Of a stretch of 64,000 nucleotides of DNA, positions 10,574 through 20,345 are shown one piece after another (the stretch's first letter is position 1; each line of letters starts with the position of its first letter). Source of the DNA: Rana temporaria (taxonomy: Eukaryota > Chordata > Amphibia > Anura > Ranidae); the NCBI RefSeq assembly GCF_905171775.1, contig NC_053501.1:21096598-21160597 (forward strand). Reading direction: 5' to 3'. The notes below the pieces were generated by a model. The model worked only from the letters and a program-made list of their open reading frames with translations, was not told the origin of the DNA and did no database searches. The translations under genes and the position numbers were made by a program.

Positions 10574-11731
10574 CTCCTGCAGACTGTTGCTTCCAGAACC
10601 TCTCTCCTCCAGCACAAGCTTCTACTGCACAACTACTATATCACTGTAAAACTATTAGATCCCGCCCCATCACCTTCAATGTGAAAAAAGGGAATAACTC
10701 TGAATAATCCCAACTTGCTGGCTGTATTTGCTGCGTGATTACTAGGTCAGAGACCTGCAGTACCTCTCCCCGAAGGCCTAGTGATTTAACAGCTTGTACT
10801 GATTGGTGGACTACTGATCCCAGCTAGCCCGACTTGCAAATCCTACGCCCTCAGGCCGCATCGATTTAGCACAATTCCCCACAGTCTATCCTCTGTTCCA
10901 GGACGCCTCATCAATGACGGTGTAAAGATGAGGACTTCATCCATGACCGTGTAAGGGTGAAGTTCTCTCCCAGACTTCCTGGCATACCTCCACACCCAGC
11001 ACTCAACTGTGGTACACTCACGACCTTCTCCTGCCCCCGAGTCCATGATGGAGAACTTTATCTGGACATACGTTCCGACAGCCTCTCTCCAGTCCCTCTG
11101 CTCCAGGAACTCCTCATCAATGACCGTGTAAGGATGAGGACTTCATCCATGACCGTGTAATGATGAGGACTTCATCCATGACCGTGTAAGGATGAGGACT
11201 TCATCTATGACCGTGTAAGGATGAGGACTTCATCCATGACCGTGTAAGGATGAGGACTTCATCCATGACCATGTAAGGATGAGGACTTCATCCATGACCG
11301 TGTAAGGATGAAGCTCCCTCACAGCTCTCCCGGGCTCCTCCGCTCACAACCCCAGATGGGGGCCACGGTCTAGTACTCCATTCTCCACTTCTCCCGGGCC
11401 GACAACTCCACCCCAGTGGCATGTGACCCCAGTTTAAATGGGAGGCCTTCCCCCTGCCAATATTAAGTGGGGATTGGTCAGGACTCCTCACATGAGCTGC
11501 CTGCCACTCCGGTCCCAGCCCCTCTTCCAGAAAAATCTCCCTGGAAGCAGGGGAGGCGCCCCAGAACGTGAGCACAGGTGGTCACACCCACTGCTACACT
11601 AACCACTCCCCGCTCCCAGATCAAAACAAGCAGGCCTAGCCTGAAGCATAGGCCTGCCTAAATTTACCTGCGCTGACAGTCTCCCTAGAAAAATCCTATT
11701 CTAGCACCTACCTACGTTAGAGGGTGCTACA
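10574..11731 (-). mobile_element. Possible LTR, minus orientation
   Basis: Read on the minus strand from 11731 it begins TGTAGCACCCTCTAACG, the kind of start seen in gypsy/ERV LTRs, and continues through GC-rich promoter-like sequence into a 29-bp tandem array. I could not find the matching CA end or a target duplication, so the lower boundary is arbitrary. Confidence 0.35.
11122..11310. repeat. 29-bp tandem repeat, about 6.5 units
   Basis: Unit GACCGTGTAAGGATGAGGAC plus TTCATCCAT. Starts occur at 11122, 11151, 11180, 11209, 11238, 11267 and 11296, exactly 29 bp apart, with one or two substitutions per unit. A diverged pair precedes it near 10914-10970. Confidence 0.97.
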
Positions 11732-11892
11732 CCTTTATGACACATTACTACATAGAGCCTACTTCTCTATCTTCTGTGAACTTTGGTTTAAAAATCCTGT
11801 CGGTTGACAGACCAAATTAAATTTCTTTTGATCAGCATACCCACCTGTGTGGTCTGGCTAGTTATTTCCCACAAAAAAAAAAAATGAGAAGA

Positions 11893-12067
11893 GGAAGATC
11901 GCGCATGCTCGGAAATAAAAGAATACATTACAATACAACACTTCTGAAGTGTTCTGTCACATGAGAATTTCCATACCTTGAGTTACCTCTTCATTTTCCA
12001 TATAAGACTAGCATGCAAAAAAAAAATGGTGGATTGTCCGATTTTCTCATGGAGTGTATGAGGCTTT
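11893..12067. mobile_element. Partial MITE related to 27335-27645
   Basis: The string around 'CACTTCTGAAGTGTTCTGTC', followed by 'AGACTAGCATGCAA', is shared with 27465-27640. Only the right part is present. Confidence 0.6.
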
Positions 12068-12338
12068 AGGCTCCATTCACACCTTGGCGAAAAAACGCCA
12101 GACGCCCGATACGCTGGAGGGGCGAATTCCCATTGCTGTCTATGAGATGGTTCACATCTCATAGACGCCGTACGCCTGCCGCCTGAAAACAAGTCCCGGA
12201 CCCCTTTTTTCAGGCGGCATTGGCGTTCGGCCATAGACAGCAATGGGAAAGATTTGTTAAAAAAAAAAGTTACACGAAACGCGGCAAAATACGCTGCGTA
12301 CACGGCGTTACTTGTCGCCGAGTTGTGAATGCAGCCTT
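12068..12338. mobile_element. Hairpin MITE with CATTCACACC ends, copy 1
   Basis: Runs from GGCTCCATTCACACC to TTGTGAATGCAGCC. The interior stem includes 'CCCATTGCTGTCTATGAGA' and its complement. It is followed immediately by a second related copy. Confidence 0.75.
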
Positions 12339-12618
12339 ACACTCCATTCACACCTCCGCGACAAAACGCCCGACGCCGGACGCTTGTGCCGCTGGAGGGG
12401 AGAATTCCCATTGCTGTCTATGAGATGGTTCACATCTCATAGACGCCGTACGCCTGCCGCCTGAAAAAAAGTCCTGGACCCTTTTTTTCAGGCAGCATTG
12501 GCGTTCGCCCATACAAAGCAATGGGAAGGCTTTGTTAAAAAAAAAAAAAAAAGTTACACACTCGCGGCAAAATACGCCGCGTACGCGGCCTATCTTGTCG
12601 CTTAGGTGTGAATGCAGC
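12339..12618. mobile_element. Hairpin MITE with CATTCACACC ends, copy 2
   Basis: Same structure as 12068-12338, in direct tandem with it, ending GGTGTGAATGCAGCC. The two are similar enough to suggest a local duplication or insertion at the same site. Confidence 0.75.
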
Positions 12619-13598
12619 CTAAGGCTGCATTCACACCTGAGCGTTTTGTCCCCTGAAGCGCGACGCTCAAATTTGCTAGAGGGGAAAAAATACATTATTC
12701 CCTATGGAGATGGTTCACATCTGCACGCCAATACGCCTGACGCTCAAACAAGTTCCGGACCCTTTTTTGTTGCGCGTATCGGGTGCGGTTTGGGCGTATT
12801 TGAGCGTTTCCATTTCCCATAGAAAGTAATGGAAACGCTCGATTCAAGCGACTAGCGCGACAACGAGCGTTTGCTACGGGCGTTTCGGCGCTTTAAAGCG
12901 GTGGTTCACCCTAATAAAACATTTTTTTTATAGCATTAAATTAGGCATAGTAGCGCGAGCTACAGTATGCCGGTATTGATTTTTTTAGCCCGGTACTCAC
13001 TGTGCAATCGTATATAGAAGATTCCGACTCCCCGCTGGGAATGGGCGTTCCTATCAAGAGGGAGGATGATTGACGGCCGGCTATGGCATGTCACGCTTCT
13101 CCGGAAATAGCCGAAATAGGACTTGGCGCTTCACGGCGCCTGCGCATAGTCTGTGCGCAGGCACCGTAAAGAGCCAAGACCTGTTCCGGCTATCTTCGGG
13201 GAGCGTGACGTGCCATAGCCGGCCGTCAATCATCCTCCCTCTTGATAGGAACGCCCATTCCCCGCGGGGAGTCGGAATCTTCTATATACGATTGCACAGT
13301 GAGTACCGGGCTAAAAAAATCAATACAGGCATACTGTAGCTTGCGCTACTATGCCTAATTTAATGCTAAAATGTTGTTAGTGTGGGTGAACCACCGCTTT
13401 AATCAATAGAACTTTTCACCCAGGCAGAAGATTAAAAAAATCTACCAACATAGCAACAAGTGATGAAAAGATGATAATTTTTCCTATTGGCTAAAATAAA
13501 AAACGTCAAAGCACAAAAACGTCGGACGACGCTGTATGCAAACGCGCAAATAAGCATGAATACGCGTGAAAAAAACGACAGGTGTGAATGCAGCCTTA
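12619..13598. mobile_element. Hairpin MITE, copy 3, interrupted by a nested MITE
   Basis: The outer ends GGCTGCATTCACACCTGAGC (from about 12623) and CAGGTGTGAATGCAGCC are inverted repeats. The two halves are separated by the TTAA element at 12893-13402. Confidence 0.8.
12893..13402. mobile_element. Palindromic TTAAAGCGGTGGTTCACCC MITE, copy 1
   Basis: 510 bp with TTAA at both edges. Almost the whole element is one long inverted repeat, centred near 13145-13160 on 'GCGCCTGCGCATAG'. Copies with the same outer ends lie at 14699, 34024, 61277 and (partial) 62577. Confidence 0.92.
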
Positions 13599-13844
13599 GG
13601 GAACAGTAAACCTGAGGCGTGTCCGGACCCAGCCTGACAGAAAGTCTCCATTACAGAGCTGTGTTTTTAGGGAGTGTCCCCCCCTGTGGTAATAATAATA
13701 ATGTCACTCTCAGTACTCTTTATATATAAACAACCTCTTCTCTGTCTCTCTCTCTTCTTACCTAATGACTAATATTCTCCTCAGACATCAACCACATCCC
13801 CCCCCTCAGCGCTGGGTGTGCCTCTTCTTCTTCTGTCTCTCCTC
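13599..13844. other. Proximal upstream flank of the VRK1 promoter
   Basis: Low-complexity TC-rich patch (about 13740-13760), a TATATAAA-like string near 13721 and no repeat family match. It could contain distal promoter elements. Confidence 0.3.
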
Positions 13845-13990
13845 CTCAGTGACACACAGAGGCGGGAAAACTCTCCTCACACTCTGCTGCGCGTCACGTG
13901 ACGTCCAGCGACGTCCGCACGCATGTGCAGGAGCTGCGTCACGGGAGCGCGCGTTGTGTCAGAATCTGCGCTGCGGTCTGAATTGAGTTT
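13845..13990 (+). promoter_or_regulatory. VRK1: Putative VRK1 CpG-island promoter
   Basis: CpG density rises sharply here compared with its flanks. Motifs seen: GGCGGGAAAA (13861-13870) and TTTCCCGC (13989-13996), both matching the E2F consensus; TCACGTGA (13894-13901), an E-box for USF/MYC-type factors; and an overlapping CRE-like TGACGT (13899-13904). No TATA box sits at a suitable place. Assignment to VRK1 is inferred from its position upstream of the coding exon, same-strand donor downstream, and the known cell-cycle expression of the gene. The transcription start was not determined. Confidence 0.65.
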
Positions 13991-14042
13991 TCCCGCGTCT
14001 TGGCCGGGAACGAGGAAAAAAGAGGAGAGCCCGCTGTGTGAG
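13991..14042 (+). other. VRK1: Putative non-coding exon 1 of VRK1 (start uncertain)
   Basis: CpG-rich sequence ending at a consensus donor, GAG/GTACGG, with the intron starting at 14043. The VRK1 ATG lies just inside the next exon, so an untranslated first exon is required. The 5' boundary is a guess. A second possible donor, GTGAGT at 14225, could give an alternative longer or extra first exon beginning with a good-context ATG at 14200. Confidence 0.5.
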
Positions 14043-14385
14043 GTACGGGGAGACCGGATGGAGGAGCACGGGGCTGCGGGGGAGGGGGAGTGCTTGGAGC
14101 AGACTGACAGTAGTGCCCTGATGTGACCGGCAACATCCAGACACCGGTGCTGGACAGGGGGGGAGGGCGGCGGTTGTCAGCATCTTTGTATGGTTTATCA
14201 TGGAGGAACCGCTTATAATAAGATGTGAGTCTCGGAGAACTCCCACTGATTATATATCTAAGGCTCATATCCCATGATGGAGGGCAGTACATATACGGAG
14301 CTCAGTGACATCACTTCAGCCCCGGAAAATGTACCCCCCCCCCCCTCTTAATGACGCAGCCATTTTTTTTGCGATGCGTCACTTT

Positions 14386-14685
14386 TTTTTTTTTTGACAG
14401 TGAAAGTTTTTTTTTTTATTTGAAGACAAAAACACACAAACCAATGACAGTACAAAAGACAAAACGGTGGCAGTTTCACAAGCATACAGCAAAAATCAAT
14501 ACAGCAATGATGGGATATCAGCCTGGCGACACAGAGCGGGAACAAAACCATAAAGAAACCGTCGCCATTCAGGGGGGGGGGGCACTCCAGAGAGGTACCA
14601 TACAAGTGTCCTCCACGCAACGTCACCCCCACTCCCAATCGGGGGGGGTAGAGCAAGAGGGGGGACAGAACTATGTAAGGCGGGA
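14386..14685 (-). mobile_element. 5'-truncated L1-like retroposon in intron 1
   Basis: On the minus strand the sequence ends with CTTCAAATAAAAAAAAAA, a polyadenylation signal and A-tail (seen as T-runs at 14386-14421 on the + strand). It is flanked by a 15-bp direct repeat with one mismatch, GCGATGCGTCACTTT (14371-14385) and GCGATACGTCACTTT (14686-14700), the mark of target-primed insertion. It could be a LINE 3' end or a small processed pseudogene; I recognise no source gene. Confidence 0.65.
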
Positions 14686-14698
14686 GCGATACGTCACT

Positions 14699-15228
14699 TT
14701 AAAGCGGGGGTTCACCCGCACATGACACCTTTTCCCCCCTTAGATTCCTGCTCGTTTTGTCTAGGGGAATCGGCTAGATGTTTTAAAATATGATCCGTAC
14801 TTACCCGTTTACGAGATGCATCTTCTCCGCCGCTTCCGGGTATGGGCTGCGGGAATGGGCGTTCCTATTTTGATTGACAGTCTTCCGAGAGGCTTCCGAC
14901 GGTCGCATCCATCGCGTCACGATTTTCCAAAAGAAGCCGAACGTCGGTGCGCAGGCGCAGTATAGAGCCGCACCGACGTTCGGCTTCTTTCGGCTACGAG
15001 TGACGCGATGGATGCGACCGTCGGAAGCCTCTCGGAAGACTGTCAATCAAGAAGGAACGCCCGCTCCCGAAGACCCATACCCGGAAGCGACGGAGAAGAT
15101 GCATCTCGAAAACGGGTAAGTACGGATCATATTTTAATACAAATAGCCGATTCCCCTAGACACAACGAGCATGAAGCTAAGGGGAAAAGAGAAAAAAAAA
15201 AACATCATTGGGTGAACTCCCGCTTTAA
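14699..15228. mobile_element. Palindromic TTAAAGCGGGGGTTCACCC MITE, copy 2
   Basis: 530 bp, TTAA at 14699-14702 and 15225-15228. Arms of about 250 bp contain 'TTCCGAGAGGCTTCCGACGG' and its complement. The centre forms a hairpin around 'GTGCGCAGGCGCAGTATAG'. Nearly the same internal sequence occurs at 34024-34547. Confidence 0.93.
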
Positions 15229-15362
15229 CTGACAATTGTGCGATCGTGCGACGCTGTACCCAAATAAAATTGATGCCCCCCCCCCTGCAATTGGCTTTCT
15301 TTTGGTGGTATTTGATCACCTCTACGGTTGTGTTTTTATTTGTTTTTTCGCTATAAACAAAC
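15229..15362 (-). repeat. Fragment of the TTAACCACTT element family
   Basis: Contains 'CTTTCTTTTGGTGGTATTTG' and 'CGCTATAAACAAA', as in 36480-36615. No termini. Confidence 0.7.
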
Positions 15363-15430
15363 TAGGGTTGTCCCGATACCACTTTTTTTAGGACCGAGTA
15401 CAAGTACCGATACTTTTTTTTTAAATGTGT
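15363..15430 (+). mobile_element. hAT-like left terminus
   Basis: 'TAGGGTTGTCCCGATACCAC' and the following 'CCGAGTACAAGTACCGATAC' resemble the end of a known vertebrate hAT group. The tandem array begins directly inside it. No matching right end was found. Confidence 0.5.
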
Positions 15431-16205
15431 CCCCAAATGCAGCCATGTCCCCCCCCCACATAAATGCAGCCATGTCCCCCCCCCCATAAATGCAGCCATG
15501 TCCCCCCCCCACATAAATGCAGCCATGTCCCCCCCCCACATAAATGCAGCCATGTCCCCCCCCACATATATGCAGCCATGTCCCCCCCCCACATATATGC
15601 AGCCATGTCCCCCCCCCACATATATGCAGCCATGTCCCCCCCCCACATATATGCAGCCATGTCCCCCCCCCCCCACATATATGCAGCCATGTCCCCCCCC
15701 CCCACATATATGCAGCCATGTCCCCCCCCCCCCCCACATATATGCAGCCATGTCCCCCCCCCCCCCACATATATGCAGCCATGTCCCCCCCCTCATATAA
15801 ATGCAGCCATGTCCCCCCCCCCCTCATATAAATGCAGCCATTTCCCCCCCTCATATAAATGCAGCCATTTCCCCCCCTCATATAAATGCAGCCATTTCCC
15901 CCCCTCATATAAATGCAGCCATGTCCCCCCCCCCACATATATGCAGCCATGTCCCCCCCCACATATATGCAGCCATGTCCCCCCCCCACATATATGCAGC
16001 CATGTCCCCCCCCCCATATAAATGCAGCCATGTCCCCCCCCCCCCATATAAATGCAGCCATGTCCCCCCCCCCATATAAATGCAGCCATGTCCCCCCCCA
16101 CATATATGCAGCCATGTCCCCCCCCCCACATATATGCAGCCATATCCCCCCCCCCCCCCCACATAAATGCAGCCATGTCCCCAAACATATGCAGCCATGT
16201 CCCCC
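15431..16205. repeat. C-tract minisatellite, about 28 units of 25-31 bp
   Basis: Each unit is a core ATGCAGCCATGTCC followed by a C-run of about 7-14 and then ACATATAT, ACATAAAT or TCATATAA. Subvariants are clustered: four consecutive units carry CCATTT or TCATATAA, consistent with local unit duplication. The minus strand has G-runs of at least seven in every unit. Several long open frames cross it in multiple frames; these are artefacts of the repeat. Confidence 0.98.
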
Positions 16206-16334
16206 ATACCTAATGATGATGCCGCCGCCGCGTTAATCACCGTGCGGCGAACATTACAGGCAGCTTTCGTTTGCAATGCCTCATGGGACTTGTAGTTTCA
16301 CAACAGCTGGAGGGCTGCCAGTTTGAGACCCCTG
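16206..16334 (+). mobile_element. hAT right-end fragment
   Basis: 'TGGGACTTGTAGTTTCACAA' followed by 'CAGTTTGAGACCCCTG' is a typical hAT right end. The matching left end is absent or hidden by the array. Confidence 0.55.
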
Positions 16335-16552
16335 CTTTAGTGTGTTTCTAACTCTGTGGGCGATGGGCTGCCTGGGACAACACACAGATCCGTCTTCCTG
16401 CAAAGCAGAAAGACAGGATCTCTGTCCAAGGTACACAGCCAACACAGAAGTTCCCCGCTGCTCGCTCTGGAGCGCCCAAAGGGGCGGACGTCACTTGGAT
16501 ATTCAGATCCGCGCTGTAGCCGTCATTCGGATATAGCGCGGGTCTCAGGAGG

Positions 16553-17526
16553 TTAACCACTTGCCGACCGCGCACCGTCATTATACGTCCACAAGGTGGC
16601 TCTGCTGGGCGAGAGCACGTAATATGACATCCTCTCTCCCAGCCGCCACTAAGGGGCGCGCGCCCCCCGCTCGCTCCCGTGCGTGTGCCCGGCGGGCGCG
16701 ATCGCCGCCGGGCACACGCGATCGCTCGTTACAGAGCGGGGACCGGGAGCTGTGTGTGTAAACACACAGCTCCCGGTCCTGTCAGCAGGGGAAATGCTGA
16801 TCTTCTGTTCATACAATGTATGAACCGAGGATCAGTGTTTCCCTAGTGAGTCCCCCCCCCCCCCACAGTAAGAACACACCCAGGCATACTTAACCCCTTC
16901 CCCGCCCCCTAGTGTTAACCCCTTCACTGCCAGTGGCATTTTTATAGTAATCCAATGCATTTTTATAGCACTGATCGCTATACAAATGCCAATGGTCCCA
17001 AAAATGTGTCAAAAGTGTCCGAAGTGTCCGCCATAATGTCGCAATACCGAAAAAAAAATCGCTGATCGCCGCCATTACTAGTAAAAAAAAATATAATAAA
17101 AATGACATAAAAATACCCCCTATTTTGTGAACGCTATAACTTTTGCGCAAACCAATCAATAAACGCTTATTGCGATTTTTTTTTTTACGAAAAATATGTA
17201 GAAGAAAACGCATCGGCCTAAACTGAGGAAAAAAAATGTTTTTTTATATATTTTTGGGGGATATTTATTATAGCAAAATGTAAAAAATATTCATTTTTTT
17301 TCAAAATTGGCTCTCTATTTTTGTTTATAGCGCAAAAACTAAAAACCGCAGAGGTGATCAAATACCACCAAAAGTAAACTCTATTTGTGGGAAAAAAAGG
17401 ACGCCAATTTTATTTGGGAGCCACGTCGCACGACCGCGCAATTGTCTGTTAAAGCGACGCAGTCCCGAATCGCAAAAAGTACTCTGGTCTTTGGGCAGCA
17501 ATATGGTCCGGGGGGTAAGTGGTTAA
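16553..17526 (+). mobile_element. TTAACCACTT element, 974 bp, copy 1
   Basis: TTAA at 16553-16556 and 17523-17526, with inverted ends TTAACCACTTGC and GTAAGTGGTTAA. The left half is GC-rich with inverted 'GCCCGGCGGGCGCGATCG'; the right half is AT-rich and contains 'CCACGTCGCACGACCGCGC'. No transposase. An inverted copy lies at 36405-37383, and fragments at 705, 15229 and 23350. Confidence 0.9.
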
Positions 17527-17924
17527 GATGCTCCTGAACATCTGAAGGTGATACGACCACCGTCGGGTGTCAATATTGCAGACCACCCTCAGTGTGTCAT
17601 TGTCCCATCGATCTAACATCACTCCAATGTAATTTTCTGTGTAATGATTGCTATACTGTATGTAGTCAGTGCAGGTATTCTCAAACCTTTGTGTGTGATA
17701 ATGACATTGTGTACTGTTATGCTATTTGTGTAAGAATAGTGTTGCCTGTGTGTTCGGAGTGTTTACACACCTCTATTCTGAAATAAAACAAAAATATGTT
17801 TGCAGTGTGTTGCATGTCCTTTGACTTTCGGATGCTTTTCTCCGGGCTGTGCTTTTTATATAAATAACACCGGAATACATTCACAGCTGTGTGGGGGATG
17901 GAAAAATGCAACATTGTGTTAAAG
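17527..17924. other. Unclassified intron 1 sequence
   Basis: No shared repeat, ORF or termini recognised. It ends with the left TGTTAAAG target site of the hAT at 17925. Confidence 0.3.
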
Positions 17925-18566
17925 CAGTGGTTCTTAACCTGGGTTCGATCGAACCCCAGGGGTTTGGTGAGTGAGTCTCGGGGGTTCGGCGGAGGTCACA
18001 CAGGGCCGCCGGTACAAGGCAGGAGCGGACGGGTGCCCTGGGCGATACCATTTCGTATAGGAGGGGGCGCAGGTGAAGCTCTGCCGCTGCCTCCAGCGGC
18101 ACTGTACAAATTATGTGCCGAGTGCACTTTTGCATTCGGGACCGTCACCTCCCGGCTCCCTTTCTTGTCTGCTGCAGCCTGTTTACTCCCCCTATGAAGG
18201 AGTCTCTTGGTCCCTTCCAGCGGCGTGACGTCACTCCACTCACGGTCGGAAGGGGGGGGGGGGGGGGGGCTCGTAGCGCTGCGCAGAGAGCTGTGTGTCG
18301 GCGCTGTGACGAGCTAGAGAGGCAAGGACTAGTCTTGAGGAGCCTGCCTGACTAGTGGAATTTGAACCTAGCAGACAGTGTGCTAAAAAAGACTACTGAA
18401 CTTGCTTAAAAGTAAGTAGAACCTGTTAAGAGCATATACTTAAATGGCTGGATTGGGGGGGGAGGGGAGGAGGCTGACTGAGGTGACCAGCACTTTATTA
18501 ATATAAAATGGCAGATAAAAAAAATGTGTTTGTGTTATTTTAAATGAGCCTTCTCTGACTAGCAAA

Positions 18567-18617
<51 letters not shown>

Positions 18618-18764
18618 AATCTCAGCCTCACTAGGCCATCGCATGCAGCCACTGTGCCCATCACACGCAAAATCCTATTTTATTTTTCCAATTAAGAAGG
18701 ATTCGTTGAAAGCGCATATGAAACTGGTGGGGTTCAGTACCTCCAACAAGGTTAAGAACCACTG
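17925..18764 (+). mobile_element. hAT element in VRK1 intron 1
   Basis: 840 bp with inverted ends CAGTGGTTCTTAACCTGG and AAGGTTAAGAACCACTG and an exact 8-bp duplication TGTTAAAG (17917-17924 and 18765-18772). It contains an 18-G run (18252-18269) and an (AT)n tract (18571-18614), and has no transposase. It ends 50 bp before the acceptor of the VRK1 coding exon. Confidence 0.97.
18571..18614. repeat. (AT)22 microsatellite
   Basis: Uninterrupted AT dinucleotides inside the hAT element. Confidence 0.98.
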
Positions 18765-18814
18765 TGTTAAAGGGTAAGAAAATACTTATATAATTACCTT
18801 TTCTTTCTTTCTAG

Positions 18815-18999
18815 ACCTAGAAAAATGCCTCCAAAGAAAGGATCAGGCTCAGGATCAGGCTCAGGCGCCAGAAAAGCTCCAGTTAAGCGGAAATTGGCAG
18901 AGGTGTTCCCACCTGGGGAGGTACTCACCGATATAGCCAGAAAGCAGTGGAAATTAGGACCACCAATTGGACAGGGTGGTTTTGGACGCCTTTATCTTG
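18815..18999 (+). CDS. VRK1: VRK1 first coding exon (exon 2), partial gene
   Basis: This exon encodes the N-terminus of vaccinia-related kinase 1, a nuclear serine/threonine kinase of the CK1-like group that phosphorylates chromatin and nuclear-envelope substrates such as BAF and histone H3. The ATG is at 18825, in the context AAAAATGC. The acceptor is a T/C-rich tract ending CTAG at 18811-18814; a second AG at 18820 is possible. Residues 22-58 are RKLAEVFPPGEVLTDIARKQ followed by WKLGPPIGQGGFGRLYL. They align closely with vertebrate VRK1, including the glycine-rich ATP loop IGQGGFG (residues 48-54). The donor is TTG/GTAATT at 18999/19000, leaving a phase-1 intron just after the loop. Residues 6-14 form a GSGSGSGSG repeat I do not know from other VRK1 proteins. 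VRK2 is less likely, although it shares the MPPK start. No later exon was found. Confidence 0.88.
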
Positions 19000-19075
19000 G
19001 TAATTTTTTATCTTTTTTTTAAATAGTCCAGTTTTAGATGTTTCTAAAGCTAGAGCTGGACACTTATGTCAAAGC

Positions 19076-19370
19076 TTAATGTGGATGTAAACCCACTCTC
19101 AAAACTCCTGCCATAGTGCTCATCTATAAGGATATAGATGCCTCCTGCATGTATCCTTACCTGTCAAATGTTTCCCCTCTGTCTGTTATAAGAACTAAAA
19201 AAACTTCAGATTCTGTGGGTGGATCTAGCGCCCAGAAGCGATTCAGTTCGCATGCGCCGCGCTTTATAAGTTTTTCATTCATTCATTCGTCTCCAGGCTA
19301 CTGCATGAGATATGTAAATAACCTGTCACTCACAGCAAAGGGGCGGAACGGACTAAGGTTTTTCTCTGTA
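19076..19370 (+). mobile_element. Partial TTAA-type MITE in intron 2
   Basis: Begins 'CTTAATGTGGATGTAAACCC', the left end of a common frog TTAA family. The right end is not clear; a different hairpin MITE begins at 19371. Confidence 0.5.
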
Positions 19371-19669
19371 AGGCTGGGTTCACACTACTACACTACTTTC
19401 ATCCTACTTTGCTCTGTGTTCAATGTTTCCCTATGAGAGCGTCTTGTAGCGTCCTACACAAGTCGGTCCGACTTTGAAAATGCTCCCTGTACTACTTTTG
19501 GTCCTACATTGATCCTACTTCAGGCCCATTGAATATCATTGAAGTCGGACCAAAGTAGTATCCTGTTCATGAAAGTAGGATGGATGTAGGACCAATGTAG
19601 GATAAATGTAGGACCAATGTAGCAGAGCAAAGTAGGATGAAAGTAGTGTAGTAGTGTGAACCCAGCCTG
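19371..19669. mobile_element. Hairpin MITE with GGCTGGGTTCACACTA ends
   Basis: 299 bp, ends AAGGCTGGGTTCACACTACT and GTGTGAACCCAGCCT, with long complementary arms rich in 'TAGGACCAATGTAG'-type motifs. Confidence 0.85.
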
Positions 19670-19718
19670 AATCCGTTTTATTTCACTGAACAATAAAAGA
19701 GGATTGCTCAGAGCTGGA

Positions 19719-20160
19719 TTAAAGCGGTTGTAAACCGCATAAACTTTTTTTTTTGTTCCCCCAAACCTGCAATGCAAAAGGCATAATAGGCTAGTATGCA
19801 CCGCATACTAGCCTATTATGAAATACTTACCTCGGAACGAGGTGTGTACCACTTACCTGGTCCACGCCGAGCAGGATGTCATCTTGCTCCGGCGTGTCTT
19901 CCGGGTATCGCCGCTCCAGCGCTGTGATTGGCTGGAGCGGCGATGACGTCACTCCCGCGCGAGATTTAAAAGCGGCAGGGTCCGGCGGATGCCGGTCCTT
20001 CAGCCGTGGATTCCCCCCTGCGCATGCGCCGCCCGCATTGCGGGGGGAATATCTCCTAAACCGTGCAGGTTTAGGAGATATTCTCCTTACCTACAGGTAA
20101 GCCTTATTATAGGCTTACCTGTAGGTAAAAGTCCAAATAGTGGGTTTACAACCACTTTAA
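19719..20160. mobile_element. TTAAAGCGGTTGTAAACC MITE
   Basis: 442 bp with TTAA at both edges and inverted ends TTAAAGCGGTTGTAAACC and GGGTTTACAACCACTTTAA. The interior includes three separate short palindromes: 'ATAGGCTAGTATGC', 'TCTCCTAAACC' and 'AGGCTTACCTGTAGGTAA'. Confidence 0.92.
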
Positions 20161-20254
20161 CTCTGTGTGGCAAGACTGGGCACAGATGATAGGAAATCTT
20201 ATACTGTACATTGTGACATCAAAAGTGAATAAATAAATTTGAGTTTTCATCCAC

Positions 20255-20345
20255 TTTAATTGGACAAGCAAGTTAGAAGCTGATTGGCTACCATGCACAG
20301 CTGCACCAGATTTTGCACTCTCCAGGTTTAGTAAATCAACCCCAT
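20255..20345 (-). repeat. Half copy of the TTTACTAAAACTGGAGAG hairpin repeat
   Basis: 'GCTGATTGGCTACCATGCAC' through 'CTCCAGGTTTAGTAAATCAA' matches the right half of the element at 39267-39924. Confidence 0.8.

Noticed and set aside
11122..11310. CRISPR-like appearance of regularly spaced repeats
   Set aside because: Units are directly adjacent with no unique spacers, in a vertebrate genome; it is a VNTR.
15351..16276. Several open frames of 90-277 codons on both strands across the C-tract array
   Set aside because: They arise from the tandem unit having no stops in several frames at once; the products are pure repeats with no independent support.
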